From: Belnapia mucosa
Lineage (GTDB): Bacteria; Pseudomonadota; Alphaproteobacteria; Acetobacterales; Acetobacteraceae
Length of the DNA stretch: 48,230 bases
Assembly: GCF_016775475.1 (NCBI RefSeq)
Contig: NZ_JAEUXJ010000021.1
Span: 1-48,230 of the forward strand
Direction of reading: 5' to 3'
Shown here piece after piece: positions 1-8,815 of the stretch (its first letter is position 1; each line of letters opens with the position of its first letter). The notes under the pieces are model-generated. The model saw only the letters and a list, made by a program, of their open reading frames with translations. It was not told where the DNA came from and did no database searches. A program made the position numbers and the translations under genes.

Positions 1-73
1 CGGCGTGCACGCCATCAGTGCCGCTCCGCCCCCAGCGGCATCAGCCCCGAAATGCGGTTACCGGGACGGGCTC

Positions 74-307
74 CTAGGCGCCCTTATTCCCCTGAGAACC
101 GGTAGCCTTGCCGTTGTCGCGTTTAGGGGGGACGTGTTCGACAGCATCGGCCAATCCTGGAAACGGATCCGCCCCTCCAACCTGACCAGCACCAGGCGGA
201 GCAGGCAGGGGGGTCGGTTCGGCGGCCCTGGTGAGATCCGCAGGCGAGACGCTTCGGGGCATCTCCGGCACTGACTGAACCGTGCTGGTGGAATTTTGCT
301 GCATCAT
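74..307 (-). CDS. Small hypothetical protein, proline-rich
   Basis: A 77-residue reading frame starts at an ATG-ATG pair; a longer form would start at 370. The product is rich in proline, serine and glycine, with no membrane segment or recognisable domain. A purine-rich stretch (AAAGGG) lies about a dozen bases upstream of the ATG pair, a weak ribosome-binding site. I do not recognise the family. It may be a small conserved gene or chance coding in GC-rich DNA. It lies just outside the left end of the IS1111-type element, so it may also be what remains of the interrupted locus. Confidence 0.3.
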   Translation of the reverse strand: MMQQNSTSTVQSVPEMPRSVSPADLTRAAEPTPLPAPPGAGQVGGADPFPGLADAVEHVPPKRDNGKATGSQGNKGA

Positions 308-555
308 AGCCGCGCCCTTTGTTCGCCGGTGTAAGAACGTGTGTGGCACGAAGCGATCGCTAGTTGCCACGTCCCGTTCCAGGATCTCAATCCGCCATTC
401 AGTGGCCCCCTAATCGACCCGGCATCGCTTCTATTTCATATGCACTCTTTTTGGCCCCCTAGATACGGTAATCGGGTCGGCTGGTAGCGCAGGCTGCCAT
501 GACCGGTTGTTCTTCCGGGAGGCCCAGGTGGGCCTCAGCAGAGGGAGGCATCGAG

Positions 556-1587
556 ATGGCCCACTATGCCGGGATCGACGTCTCGCTGGAGACGAGCAGC
601 ATCTGCATCGTTGACGGCTCCGGCGCCATGCTGCGGGAGCTGAAGGTGGAGAGCGAGCCGGAGGCGCTGGCTGCGGCTCTGACGGGCATGAGATTGGGGT
701 TCGCTCGTGTTGGCCTCGAGGCTGGGCCGCTGTCGCAGTGGCTTCATGCTGGGCTGAAGGCGGCGGGCCTGCCGGTAGTGCTACTTGAGACCCGGCAGCT
801 GCGGGCGGCGACCAAAGCCATGCCGGTCAAGACTGACCGGACCGACGCGCGAGCCATCGCCCAGATGGTGCGGACCGGTTGGTTCCGAGCGGTGCATGTG
901 AAGTCGGAGCTGTCGCAGGAACTTCGGGCGCTGCTGACCGCCCGCAAGCTGCTGGTTGGCAAGCTGCGGGACATCGACAACGGCATCCGTGGCCTGCTGC
1001 GCGGCTTCGGGCTGAAGGTTGGCCCGATCGGCGAGCGCGCCTTCCCGAGTCGTGCCCGTGAGCTCGCGGCAGACCGCCGCAGCCTCGCCGCGGTGATCGA
1101 GCCCCTGCTGCAGGTGCGAGAGACCCTCCTCTCCGAGCGCGAGCGCCTACACCACCTGGTCGTCCGCGCCACGCGCGACGATGCCGTCTGCCGCAGGCTG
1201 ATGACGGTGCCCGGTGTTGGGCCGGTGACCGCCCTGACCTTTTGCTCGGCGGTGGACGACCCGGCTCGGTTCAGCCGGTCCCGCGCGGTTGGCGCCCACT
1301 TCGGCCTGACGCCAAGGCGCTATCAGTCCGGCGAAACGGACCGAGTAGGCCACATCAGCAAGCAAGGCGACGGTCTCGCCCGCCAGGCGCTCTACGAGGC
1401 AGCGAACGTGCTGCTCACCAGGACCACGCGCTGGTCGTCGCTGAAGGCCTGGGGCATAGCGATTGCCAAGCGCTCGGGCATGCGCCGCGCCAAGGTAGCG
1501 GTCGCTCGTAAGCTCGCCGTAGTGCTGCTGAGCATGTGGCGCCGCGGTACCGAGTTCCGCTGGGGTGGGGAGAAGGCTGTGGCATAG
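556..1587 (+). CDS. IS110/IS1111 family transposase (recombinase)
   Basis: This 343-residue protein has the family's two-part architecture. The N-terminal DEDD (RuvC-like) domain shows GIDVS with Asp8, then LEAGP and KTDRTDAR, supplying the acidic residues. The C-terminal Transposase_20 domain carries GVGPVTALT and RYQSGE, where the Ser is the expected nucleophile of this family. I chose the ATG at 556, not the upstream ATG at 499, because a GAGGGAGG site precedes it and the MAHYAGIDVS start matches the family. No frameshift or internal stop is visible, so the gene looks intact. Family knowledge says these recombinases act with an element-encoded bridge RNA. Confidence 0.93.
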   Translation: MAHYAGIDVSLETSSICIVDGSGAMLRELKVESEPEALAAALTGMRLGFARVGLEAGPLSQWLHAGLKAAGLPVVLLETRQLRAATKAMPVKTDRTDARAIAQMVRTGWFRAVHVKSELSQELRALLTARKLLVGKLRDIDNGIRGLLRGFGLKVGPIGERAFPSRARELAADRRSLAAVIEPLLQVRETLLSERERLHHLVVRATRDDAVCRRLMTVPGVGPVTALTFCSAVDDPARFSRSRAVGAHFGLTPRRYQSGETDRVGHISKQGDGLARQALYEAANVLLTRTTRWSSLKAWGIAIAKRSGMRRAKVAVARKLAVVLLSMWRRGTEFRWGGEKAVA

Positions 1588-1794
1588 CCGCTCGCCATCC
1601 CCGACCTCAGCGTCCGACGTCCCGTCGCGGGGACGCGGCAGGGCAAGACCGCAACAGACCCGGTGCCGGCACCCACCGAGCCCGCGTTCTAGATTGGTCC
1701 GCCCCGCCTGCCTGGCCGTAGCCTGTGGCGGCTCCACGCCGACCACGAACAGAAGCGAGGAACCCGCGACGTGACACCCTACGCCGGTCATTGA
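1588..1794 (+). ncRNA. Candidate bridge RNA region of the IS1111-group element
   Basis: This is the roughly 200-base non-coding stretch between the transposase stop and the right inverted repeat. In IS1111-group elements the bridge RNA is encoded on this side. The sequence has GC-rich complementary stretches, such as CCCGTCGCGGGG near 1620, that could fold. I did not identify the target- and donor-binding loops, so the call rests on position and family knowledge. Confidence 0.45.
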
Positions 1795-3002
1795 CCGACC
1801 CGATTACAGAAGGGTCCGTTAGCGTCTGAGGCAGCCGGAGCGGCAGCACGGCGCTGCACAACAGCCTGGAACAGCCCGTATAGTGGTAGCATTCCGCCGA
1901 CGAGCATCGCCGTGAGGAGCAATGGCAGCTCCGCGCTACCCGTGAGGTCCTGCAGCCAGCCCGCCGTGGGCGGCATAAGGCCGTGTCCGATGTAAAGCCA
2001 AGTGTAGAACAGCCCCATGCCGACGGCCCGGCTCTCCGGCCGCAGCGCTTGCGAGGGCATCGACATGATGACCCCAATGGGCAGGCCCATTAGCAGCCCT
2101 GCGCTGATGAGGGCAGGACCGGCAAACCCAACCGCCAAGGCCAGTGTAGCGAGGCAAGCGGCCCAGCCCAGGGCGCCCACAGCCATGAGCATAGCCAGCC
2201 GTCCCCAGGTCTGGGCGACGATTCCGCCAACCGGGGCGGAGGCCGCGACCAGCCACGTCGCTATGCCGACGAGCAGGCCCGCCTGGGTGGGGTTGAGTCC
2301 TTCGCCCGCAAGGAAGGTCGGCGCGAAGCCGAACATCACTGCGAAGGCGCCGTTGAAGATCCCCCATACCGCGCCCGCTAAGCAGACCAGCATCGCCTCT
2401 GACGCAGAGATCACGCCACCCGCCGTGGTGCCTATGCCGTCGTTCGGGTGCTTCGCATAGGCGAGGGTAAGAAGGAGCAACGCTGCGAGTGCAAGTGCCG
2501 CAGTGGCCGCGAAGGACGCGCTCCAGCCAGCAAGGCCCGCCAGCGTCCCTAGCGAGAGGGTGGCGAGCCCCACGCCGATTGGGAAGGAGTTCACGAAGAC
2601 GGCCATGGCCAGCACGATCTCACGACGCCCGGCGAACCAGTCCGTCACCATCTTGGCCATGAGGACGTTCAGCAGCACGCCGCCCACTCCAGACAGCAAT
2701 CGGGCTGCTGCGAGCGAGGCGAAGTCCGAGGCCCATGTCGTCGCAAGCCCGCCAGCGACCATCAGCAGCAGGCCGAAGCTGACCACGCGCTTGTCTCCGA
2801 AGTGTCGGCCGAGTGCCGCACCTGGTAAGGCCAAGGCCAGGCCTGGCAGAAAGTAGAGACCTATAAGCGTACCGAGATCGGCGTAGCTCAGGCCGAGCTG
2901 CATCACAAGCTCCGGGGAGACCGAGGCAATGGACTGGAACTGGAATCCCATGCTGGTGCGGGCGACCGTCAGCACGGTGAGCGCCCGCCAATGCGCTTGC
3001 AT
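1788..3002 (-). CDS. MFS transporter, C-terminus altered by an IS end
   Basis: This 404-residue polytopic membrane protein of the major facilitator superfamily has about twelve hydrophobic segments. The loop after helix 2 carries the family's acidic/basic signature (GRHFGDKR, residues ~66-73). The ATG at 3002 follows a strong GGGAGG ribosome-binding site. The last ten or so residues (GPFCNRVGQ) and the stop are read from the inverted repeat of the IS1111 element, so the native C-terminus is lost. The total length is still normal for the family, so only a short tail was replaced and the transporter may work. Overall resemblance is to cyanate/nitroimidazole-type (CynX/NimT-like) exporters, but the substrate is unknown. 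Confidence 0.85.
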   Translation of the reverse strand: MQAHWRALTVLTVARTSMGFQFQSIASVSPELVMQLGLSYADLGTLIGLYFLPGLALALPGAALGRHFGDKRVVSFGLLLMVAGGLATTWASDFASLAAARLLSGVGGVLLNVLMAKMVTDWFAGRREIVLAMAVFVNSFPIGVGLATLSLGTLAGLAGWSASFAATAALALAALLLLTLAYAKHPNDGIGTTAGGVISASEAMLVCLAGAVWGIFNGAFAVMFGFAPTFLAGEGLNPTQAGLLVGIATWLVAASAPVGGIVAQTWGRLAMLMAVGALGWAACLATLALAVGFAGPALISAGLLMGLPIGVIMSMPSQALRPESRAVGMGLFYTWLYIGHGLMPPTAGWLQDLTGSAELPLLLTAMLVGGMLPLYGLFQAVVQRRAAAPAASDANGPFCNRVGQ

Positions 3003-3092
3003 GCTTCGCCTCCCTGAGCGTTAGGCCTGATGCTGGCCCGAGCAGCACAGTGTGCCTAGCTCCGAATGGATAGCGCCAGCCAGTCCCGAAGA

Positions 3093-3912
3093 TTACCGCC
3101 CGGGTGCGGCGCAGCGCCTCAGCCAGTCTAGGGCGGCGAGGGAGAGGACGCCAAGGAAAGAGGCGGCGGTTTTCTCGTATCTGGTGGCGACAGCCCGCCA
3201 CTCCTTCAGCCTCGCCCAAAGGCGCTCAACGCGGTTGCGGTTGTTGTAGATCGGCTCTGGACAGGCGACCGGGGCCTCGTCGCGGCGGGTCGGAATGGCT
3301 GGCCGGGCGCCAAGACGTGCTCGCGGAAGGCATGGCTGCTGTAGCCGCGATCGGCCACCACCCACATTGGCACGTCGGGCAGGCGGGCCAGCAGCGGGAC
3401 GGCCTGCGGTAGTTCGTGCGCCTGGCCGGGTGCCAGGGCGAAGGCGACCGCCCGTCCTGCGCTGTCGGCGATCACGCAGGCCTTGGTGCCATAGCCACCG
3501 CGAGAGCGGCCGAGCGCCTCACCAACCCTCTGCTCCATCGGAGCCGTGTCTTTTTGGCCGCCCCCGCCGCCTTCTGATGGGCGCGGATCGAGGTCCCGTC
3601 GAGGAACGCCATGCCAAGCTCGATGCCGCTCTGCTGCACCGTGGCAAGGAGCCGCTCCCAGACGCCGAGCCGCGACCAGCGGATGAAGGTCTGGGCCGCC
3701 ATCCACCACGGGCCAAGCCCCTCGGGGATGGCGCGCCATTTCGCCCCGTTCTGGTGCCGCCAGAGGATGGCCGAGATCGTCCGCCGCAAGTTGCTCGGCG
3801 GCACTTTGGCTGGGGGACGGCAGGCCTCCACCAGGGGCTCCAGCACCGCCCACTGTTCGTCCGTCAGCACGAGCGCCGCCCTCCCAAAGGGCGGCAAAAC
3901 GCCCGCAGGCAT
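3093..3912 (-). pseudogene. IS5 family (IS427-type) transposase, frameshifted
   Basis: The first frame (stop at 3472) holds LTDEQWAVLEPL, ILWRHQNGAKWRAIP and FLDGTSIRAHQKAAG with the first catalytic Asp. The second frame continues with RSRGGYGTKACVIAD and VVADRGYSSHAF, holding the second Asp. A third frame holds the end, with NRNRVERLWARLKEW carrying the Glu. The first shift, at an A-run after the GGCGGGGGCGGCC stretch, could be the programmed orfA/orfB frameshift typical of IS427 elements. The second, near 3290-3310, is not expected and suggests decay. I found no convincing terminal repeats. The element lies between an MFS gene and an acetyltransferase gene. Confidence 0.8.
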
Positions 3913-4033
3913 TCCCGTTCGGGCGAACGGGCCATCACTGGGTCGAGGGGCGGCACCGGGAGGTTTGCTTTCCCGCCATGACGATCGGCAGAATGTGGGT
4001 CCCGAGCAGATCTGCTCCGAGACGAGGTGGCGC

Positions 4034-4936
4034 ATGCACATCACCTACCGTCCTGCGAGGGGCGAGGACCTCGCACCCGCGACGAGGATCGTCCAGGACG
4101 CCTATAACGACCTGCGGGTGCGACACGGCCTCCCGCCCAGCATCGCTCTGGGCCCGCCGCTGTTCCAAACCTTCTCCTTCGCCGAGCCCTCATCCAGCCT
4201 GTGGGTCGCCGAGGCGGACGGCGCGCTGCAGGGCTTCGCCTTCGCCTGGATGCGGCAGCGGTTCTGGTTCCTCGCGCAGCTCTTCGTCCAGCCCGGTACG
4301 CAGTCGAAGGGCATCGGCCAGGCCATGCTCTCCAGGATCATGCGGCACGCGGAGGAGAACGGCGCCGAGAACCGGGCGCTGATCACCATGGCCTATAACA
4401 CGGCCTCGACGGGGCTCTACATCCGCAACGGGCTGTACCCGCGCGAACCGCTGCTACGGCTGGTCGCGCCCGCGCCGCTCGTGGCGGAGCGGATCGCCAC
4501 CCCGCGCCTGGAGGCGGTGCCGATCGAGCCCTGGCCTGGCCCGCGAGAGTGGCTGGGCCGGATCGACGAGGCGGTGTTGGGCTTCCGGCGGGAGTCGCAC
4601 CACGCCTTCCAGCTCGACGGCGTCGCGGCTCGCGCGCTGCGCATCGAGCAGGCGGGGAGGCCGGTGGGCTACGCCTACGTCTCGGGAGCCGGCCATGTCG
4701 GCCCGCTCGCCGTCTCGCCGGGCGCAGAGGCGGGGGAGGCCCTGAAAGCGGCCGTGCGCGGCGCGCTGGAGGTGCAGCCGAAGCAGGTCTCGATGGTGGT
4801 CCCGGGCAGGGCCGACCGGATGCTGGACGTGGCATTTGGGCTCGGCTTCCGGATCGACGAGCCCTTCGTCCTGCTCTCCGCCCGGCCGTTCGGGGACTGG
4901 TCGCGCTACCTGCCGAGCAACCCGGGCTTCATGTGA
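4034..4936 (+). CDS. GNAT family N-acetyltransferase, two-domain
   Basis: This 300-residue protein has a complete GNAT fold in its N-terminal half. The acetyl-CoA loop region reads QLFVQPGTQSKGIGQAML, residues ~88-105, where the usual Q/RxxGxG/A pattern appears as QSKGIG. It is followed by NTASTGLYIRNGLYPR, the typical GNAT beta4-alpha4 region. The C-terminal half looks like a second, degenerate GNAT domain (QAGRPVGYAYVSGAGHVGPLAVSP). The open frame extends much further upstream through the IS5 remnant, but MHITYRPAR at 4034 is the natural domain start. The substrate cannot be told from sequence. It is probably monocistronic: the next gene begins about 350 bases downstream. Confidence 0.85.
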   Translation: MHITYRPARGEDLAPATRIVQDAYNDLRVRHGLPPSIALGPPLFQTFSFAEPSSSLWVAEADGALQGFAFAWMRQRFWFLAQLFVQPGTQSKGIGQAMLSRIMRHAEENGAENRALITMAYNTASTGLYIRNGLYPREPLLRLVAPAPLVAERIATPRLEAVPIEPWPGPREWLGRIDEAVLGFRRESHHAFQLDGVAARALRIEQAGRPVGYAYVSGAGHVGPLAVSPGAEAGEALKAAVRGALEVQPKQVSMVVPGRADRMLDVAFGLGFRIDEPFVLLSARPFGDWSRYLPSNPGFM

Positions 4937-5285
4937 CGCCCGCGTGGCCTTTTGCTGGGCGGACTACCCAGCCGGCCCGCGATGCTCCCGACCTCGCGGC
5001 GCAGAACATGTCCATTCTGCGTCGTTCAGGCGCTAACGGGCCCTAGAGCTAAGCTCTCTGAGTTTTATGGGTGGCAGCAAGTCACGATCAATAGTTGGCA
5101 GATAGATTCGCGACTGTGCTAGGGTAGAGGTGCGGTCGCGCTCACCCAATATATGGGGCTTGAACATTCACCGCAGCGGATCCGAGATCGTTGCCCGGCA
5201 GCCAGAAGCGTTTCTTCAGAACGCGGAGGACGCCTGGATTGACGCGCATGACGCCCCGCCGACGCTGGGTCAGGTGTAGCAGCGC
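4937..5285. other. Gene-free interval between acetyltransferase and MFS genes
   Basis: I see no credible gene here. Around 5032 lies GCTAACGGGCCC, a motif that recurs in near-identical form at the right edge of the IS1111 element (1803-1814, reverse strand) and at the left edge of the truncated IS110 copy (8814-8825). The rest, to the start of the second MFS gene, shows no hairpin I would call a terminator. Confidence 0.5.
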
Positions 5286-6557
5286 ATGCGTCCGCCCTTG
5301 CCTCGCGCCGAACGCGCCCTGGACCTCCTGAACTTCGTCCTTGCGGACGTGCGTTACGGGCTCGGTCCCTTTCTCATCGTTTACCTGATGACGGAGCACG
5401 CTTGGGATGAGGCAGGCATCGCCCTCGCCTTCTCCTTCGGTGGTGTGACCGGCTTGGTGTCGCAGGTCGCTATTGGCGCCCTCGTGGACACGGTGCGGGC
5501 CAAGCGCGCGCTACTCATCGGCGCTTTGGCGGTAGCTACGGCAGCAGCCTTCGCCATGGTCTTCGCGCCGCGCTTTTGGCCCGTTGCCGCAGCGGGGATT
5601 GCAGGGGCGCTGGCGAACTCCACGGTGGGCACAACCATGGCGGCGATCTCGCTCGGCATCGTCGGGCCTGCCCGCTTTGCCCAGCGTGCCGCGCGCAATG
5701 AAGCCCTGTTCCATGCCGGTAGCGCCGCAGTCAACCTGGCGGTCCTGGCCGCCGCACCTAGTTTCGGCATCGCCGTCGTTTTCTGGATACTGACCGCCGC
5801 CGCCGCGGTCAGCGCTGTGGTGGTGCTGGCGATTCCGGCACGGGCCATCGATCATGAGGTCGCCCGCGGCCTCCCGTCCGATGCCAGAGAACTTGGCTAT
5901 CGGCCATCATCCTGGGGCGTGCTGCTGACGAGCCAACCGCTACTGGTCTTTGCCGCCTGCGGGGCGCTGTTCCACTTGGCCAATGCGTCCATGCTGGGGC
6001 TAGTTGTGCAGCGTGCAACTCGGGCAGATCCATCAAACGCCATTCCTCTTGCGGCGGCCAGCATGATTGCTGCTCAACTGGCCATGGTGGCAACGGCAAC
6101 GCTGGCTGGGGCACGGGCCAGCGTTTGGGGGTGCCGGCCCTTCTTCCTGATCGCCTTCGCTGCACTGGCGTTGCGCGGGGCACTTTACCCTCTGTCCAAT
6201 GATTTCACGTGGATAGTGGCAGTCCAACTGCTCGACGGGGTAGGGGTCGGGGTATTTGGGGCGCTGTTCCCGGTCGTGGTGGCCAACCTGACGCGCGGCA
6301 GCGGGCATTTTAATGCGGCGCAAGGCGGTGTTGGCACCGTCCACTCAGTTGGTGGGATCCTGAGCGGGCTTCTCGCCAGCTCGGTCGTGGTTTGGGCGGG
6401 CTATGATGCAGCCTTTCTAACAGGGGCTGCCATTGCTGCACTGGGTGGTGTGCTGTTCTGGCTCCTAATGCCGGAACCCGGAGCCGCGGGGTCTTCAGCA
6501 AAGGTCAGCCTGACCGTCACGGGCGGCACTATCCGGCACAGCGAAGTTGCCGAGTAG
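5286..6557 (+). CDS. MFS transporter (MFS_1-like)
   Basis: This 423-residue integral membrane protein has about twelve hydrophobic helices and the usual two six-helix halves. The conserved loop between helices 2 and 3 reads IGALVDTVRAKRALL (residues ~60-75), and a matching loop opens the second half. The length is normal and no disruption is seen. It has no obvious operon partner: an acetyltransferase gene ends 350 bases upstream and an IS5 remnant lies downstream on the other strand. It resembles putative drug or metabolite exporters; the substrate is not predictable. The first in-frame ATG fits the start of helix 1. Confidence 0.87.
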   Translation: MRPPLPRAERALDLLNFVLADVRYGLGPFLIVYLMTEHAWDEAGIALAFSFGGVTGLVSQVAIGALVDTVRAKRALLIGALAVATAAAFAMVFAPRFWPVAAAGIAGALANSTVGTTMAAISLGIVGPARFAQRAARNEALFHAGSAAVNLAVLAAAPSFGIAVVFWILTAAAAVSAVVVLAIPARAIDHEVARGLPSDARELGYRPSSWGVLLTSQPLLVFAACGALFHLANASMLGLVVQRATRADPSNAIPLAAASMIAAQLAMVATATLAGARASVWGCRPFFLIAFAALALRGALYPLSNDFTWIVAVQLLDGVGVGVFGALFPVVVANLTRGSGHFNAAQGGVGTVHSVGGILSGLLASSVVVWAGYDAAFLTGAAIAALGGVLFWLLMPEPGAAGSSAKVSLTVTGGTIRHSEVAE

Positions 6558-6591
6558 GGAGAGATGTAGGCCGAGCAGCCAGGAGTGGTGC

Positions 6592-7286
6592 TCATCCCCT
6601 CAGAGGATGCACTTCCTGCCGCGGTCTCACGCTGTCGCTGGTCTTGCGGGCAGTCCGAAAGCCGACCATGAGGCCGTCCAGGATTAACCCGCGTGTGCGC
6701 TCGTGCTCGGATGGGCCTGAGGGCGCACCACCGCCCAGTTCGGTGATCCGAGCCCCAAGAATGCCGGCGCGGTCGAGGCAGGTCTCAAACGCGCTTTCGC
6801 CTTTGATCCGTGACGCGGCATAGTCATACGGGTCGCGCAGGTAGGCCCGGCCGCGGCCATCAGCGATCACGCACGCCTTGGTGCCGTAGCCGCCACGGGA
6901 GCGGCCGAGCGCCCCACGGCGGTCGCGCTCCTCGGCGTCAGCCCCCATCCTTCCGGCACCCGCCGCCTTCTGGTGGGCGCGGATGTTGGTGCCGTCGAGG
7001 CCATGCCGAGGGTTACGCCGCGCCGCTGGACCAAGTCGAGCAGGCGCTCCCAGACGCTGAGCCGGGCCCAGCGGAGGAAGGTCTGCGCCGCCTTCCACCG
7101 GGGACCCAGTTCGGTTGGGATGCTCCGCCACCTGGCGCCGTTTTGGTACCGCCAGAGGATCGCCTCAATCGTGCGCCGCAGGTTGCCGTGCGGCACCTTG
7201 CAGTGCGGCCGGACCTCGTCGATCAGCGGCTCCAGTGAGGCCCACCGCGCATCGGTTAGGACGTGGATGCCTGGATTCATGGTCAT
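6592..7286 (-). pseudogene. IS5 family transposase, frameshifted and 3'-replaced
   Basis: The N-terminal part (LTDARWASLEPLIDEVRP, ILWRYQNGARWRSIP) is in one frame from 7286. The following part (DGTNIRAHQKAAG, RSRGGYGTKACVIADGRGRA) is in another. After residue Ala of GRGRA, at about 6846, similarity to IS5 transposases stops. The frame instead continues with unrelated sequence (YLRDPYDYAASRIKGESAF...) to a stop at 6592. The second Asp and the Glu of the DDE triad are therefore missing, and the gene is dead. It is a relative of the IS5 copy at 3093-3912 but clearly diverged from it. Confidence 0.78.
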
Positions 7287-7383
7287 CCGCGCAGATGGGT
7301 GTCGTTCTCATGGGCCAGCAGGACTTCGGCCAGCCGGGGCGCCAAGGGGCGGGCACACGCCGCAGACGGCCTTCCGTGCGCAC

Positions 7384-8637
7384 TCAGCCGAGCAGCCGAT
7401 CCCATGCCCCTTGCTCGAAGACGTGCGCCGGCAGGCCGTGGGGGCCCTTCCACATGGCGACCATCGGCAGCGCCAGGGTCGGGTCGGCCGCGATGCGCCC
7501 CCAGGCGCGCAGGCGCCGCTGGCGCGCCTCCTCCGTGAACTCGGCATTGAGCGCGGACACCAGCCTGCCGGCGAAGCGCAGGCGCCGCATGCGCTCGCGG
7601 CGCTCCTCGACGTAGGGCGCGAAGGCGCCGCTTTCCCAGTTGCCCCCGCAGAGCAGGACTTCGGCGACAAGACGCACGTCGCGCAGCGTGATGCTCAGCC
7701 CCTGGCCGATCGTGGGGTCGTTGTGCCCGGCCGCGTCCCCGACCAGCACTACGCCCGGCGCGGCCGGCACATCGACCCAACTGTCCGCGTTGGGGTAGCC
7801 ATGGCAGGGGCCGGCCGGCCGCGTCGCCGCGAGGGCCTCGCCGTGTGGGAGTGAGGGCACGCGGAAGGCGGCGAGGAAGTTCCGCGCCGCCTCAGGACCG
7901 GCGAAGCGCCTGCGCTCGCTCAGGGCGTGGTTGAGGTAGAGCCGCGCGCGGCCGCCGCCCTGCGGGAAGACGTAGAGCGTGGCCTCGCCGTGGGCGCCCA
8001 TCGTCTGTTCCCCTTCCGGCCACGCCTCCGCCCCCTCGACCAGCAGGCCCGCCATGATGTGATGGACGGGGTCAGTCTCGGCAGGCGCGCCGACCTGGCG
8101 CGCCACCGCCGAGCCGCGACCGTCCGCACCGACCACCAGCCGCGGCGCCACCTCGTGCCGACGGCCGTCGTGCGTGAAGGTCACCCGCGGGCGCTCGCCG
8201 GCCTCTACAGCGAGGTCGGCCACGCCGCGCAGCAGCGTCGCCCCGGCCGCCTGTGCCGCGGCGTCCAGCGTCTCGCACAGGCGGGGGTGGCCCATGTTCA
8301 GCGCGCCCACCACGCCCGGCAGCATGGCCCCGAGGTCGAAGGCCCGCGTCCGCGCCGCCTCGGGGTCGAGGCCCTCGCGGTAGGGGACAGAGCGCACGGT
8401 GTAGTGGGCGCCGGCGGCGGCGAGCAGGTCGAGGATACCGAGCTGGCTCGCCTCGGCCACCCCCCAAGGGGCCATGAACTCGCCCCGGACCCGGTCGTGG
8501 TGGACCAGCGACTTTTCCAACACCAGCACGTCCAGACCGCTGCGGGCGAGAACCGTGGCCATGGCGCCCCCCGCCACTCCCGCGCCGACGATTACGACCT
8601 CCGGTTCGTCCGACAAGGCGCCCTCCCTCACGGCCAT
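7384..8637 (-). CDS. FAD-dependent monooxygenase (UbiH/PHBH-like)
   Basis: This 417-residue class A flavoprotein opens with the Rossmann dinucleotide-binding motif VIVGAGVAGGAMATVLARSG at residues ~15-34. It has the DG motif in VVGADGRGSAVARQVG and the second FAD motif GDAAGHNDPTIGQGLS. These place it among aromatic or polyketide hydroxylases and halogenase-like flavoproteins. I chose the ATG at 8637 because the extension to 8727 adds only arginine-rich residues before the fold begins. No operon partner remains on the 3' side, where an IS5 remnant begins within 100 bases. The substrate is unknown. The protein has a normal length and looks intact. Confidence 0.87.
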   Translation of the reverse strand: MAVREGALSDEPEVVIVGAGVAGGAMATVLARSGLDVLVLEKSLVHHDRVRGEFMAPWGVAEASQLGILDLLAAAGAHYTVRSVPYREGLDPEAARTRAFDLGAMLPGVVGALNMGHPRLCETLDAAAQAAGATLLRGVADLAVEAGERPRVTFTHDGRRHEVAPRLVVGADGRGSAVARQVGAPAETDPVHHIMAGLLVEGAEAWPEGEQTMGAHGEATLYVFPQGGGRARLYLNHALSERRRFAGPEAARNFLAAFRVPSLPHGEALAATRPAGPCHGYPNADSWVDVPAAPGVVLVGDAAGHNDPTIGQGLSITLRDVRLVAEVLLCGGNWESGAFAPYVEERRERMRRLRFAGRLVSALNAEFTEEARQRRLRAWGRIAADPTLALPMVAMWKGPHGLPAHVFEQGAWDRLLG

Positions 8638-8815
8638 CCGCGAATTTACCCAGCGCTGCAGTCTTGCCCGGGCACGCGCCGGCCGCAACCAAAGGCTCGC
8701 GGTTCGGGACCGGGCGACGATGGGCACCCCTTGGCCATTCCAGTCATCTGCGCAGTCCGGTTGGCTGCCTGGGCCGACCTGAACGGGCCAGAGCCATTGC
8801 TCTAATCAGAAGCTA

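Larger units (their letters stand above)
461..1814 (+). mobile_element. IS110 family element, IS1111 group
   Basis: The element carries one transposase gene between non-coding ends of unequal length, about 90 bases on the left and about 220 on the right. A 13-bp subterminal inverted repeat is visible: GTAATCGGGTCGG at 468-480, with its reverse complement at 1795-1807. Subterminal repeats and a long 3' non-coding end are hallmarks of the IS1111 group. The right end lies inside the 3' end of the neighbouring MFS gene, which now takes its last codons and stop from the element. The exact outer limits are estimates, because this family makes no target duplication. Confidence 0.8.

Noticed and set aside
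3611..4033. N-terminal extension of the acetyltransferase frame
   Set aside because: The frame is open through antisense IS5 sequence, but the GNAT domain begins at 4034.
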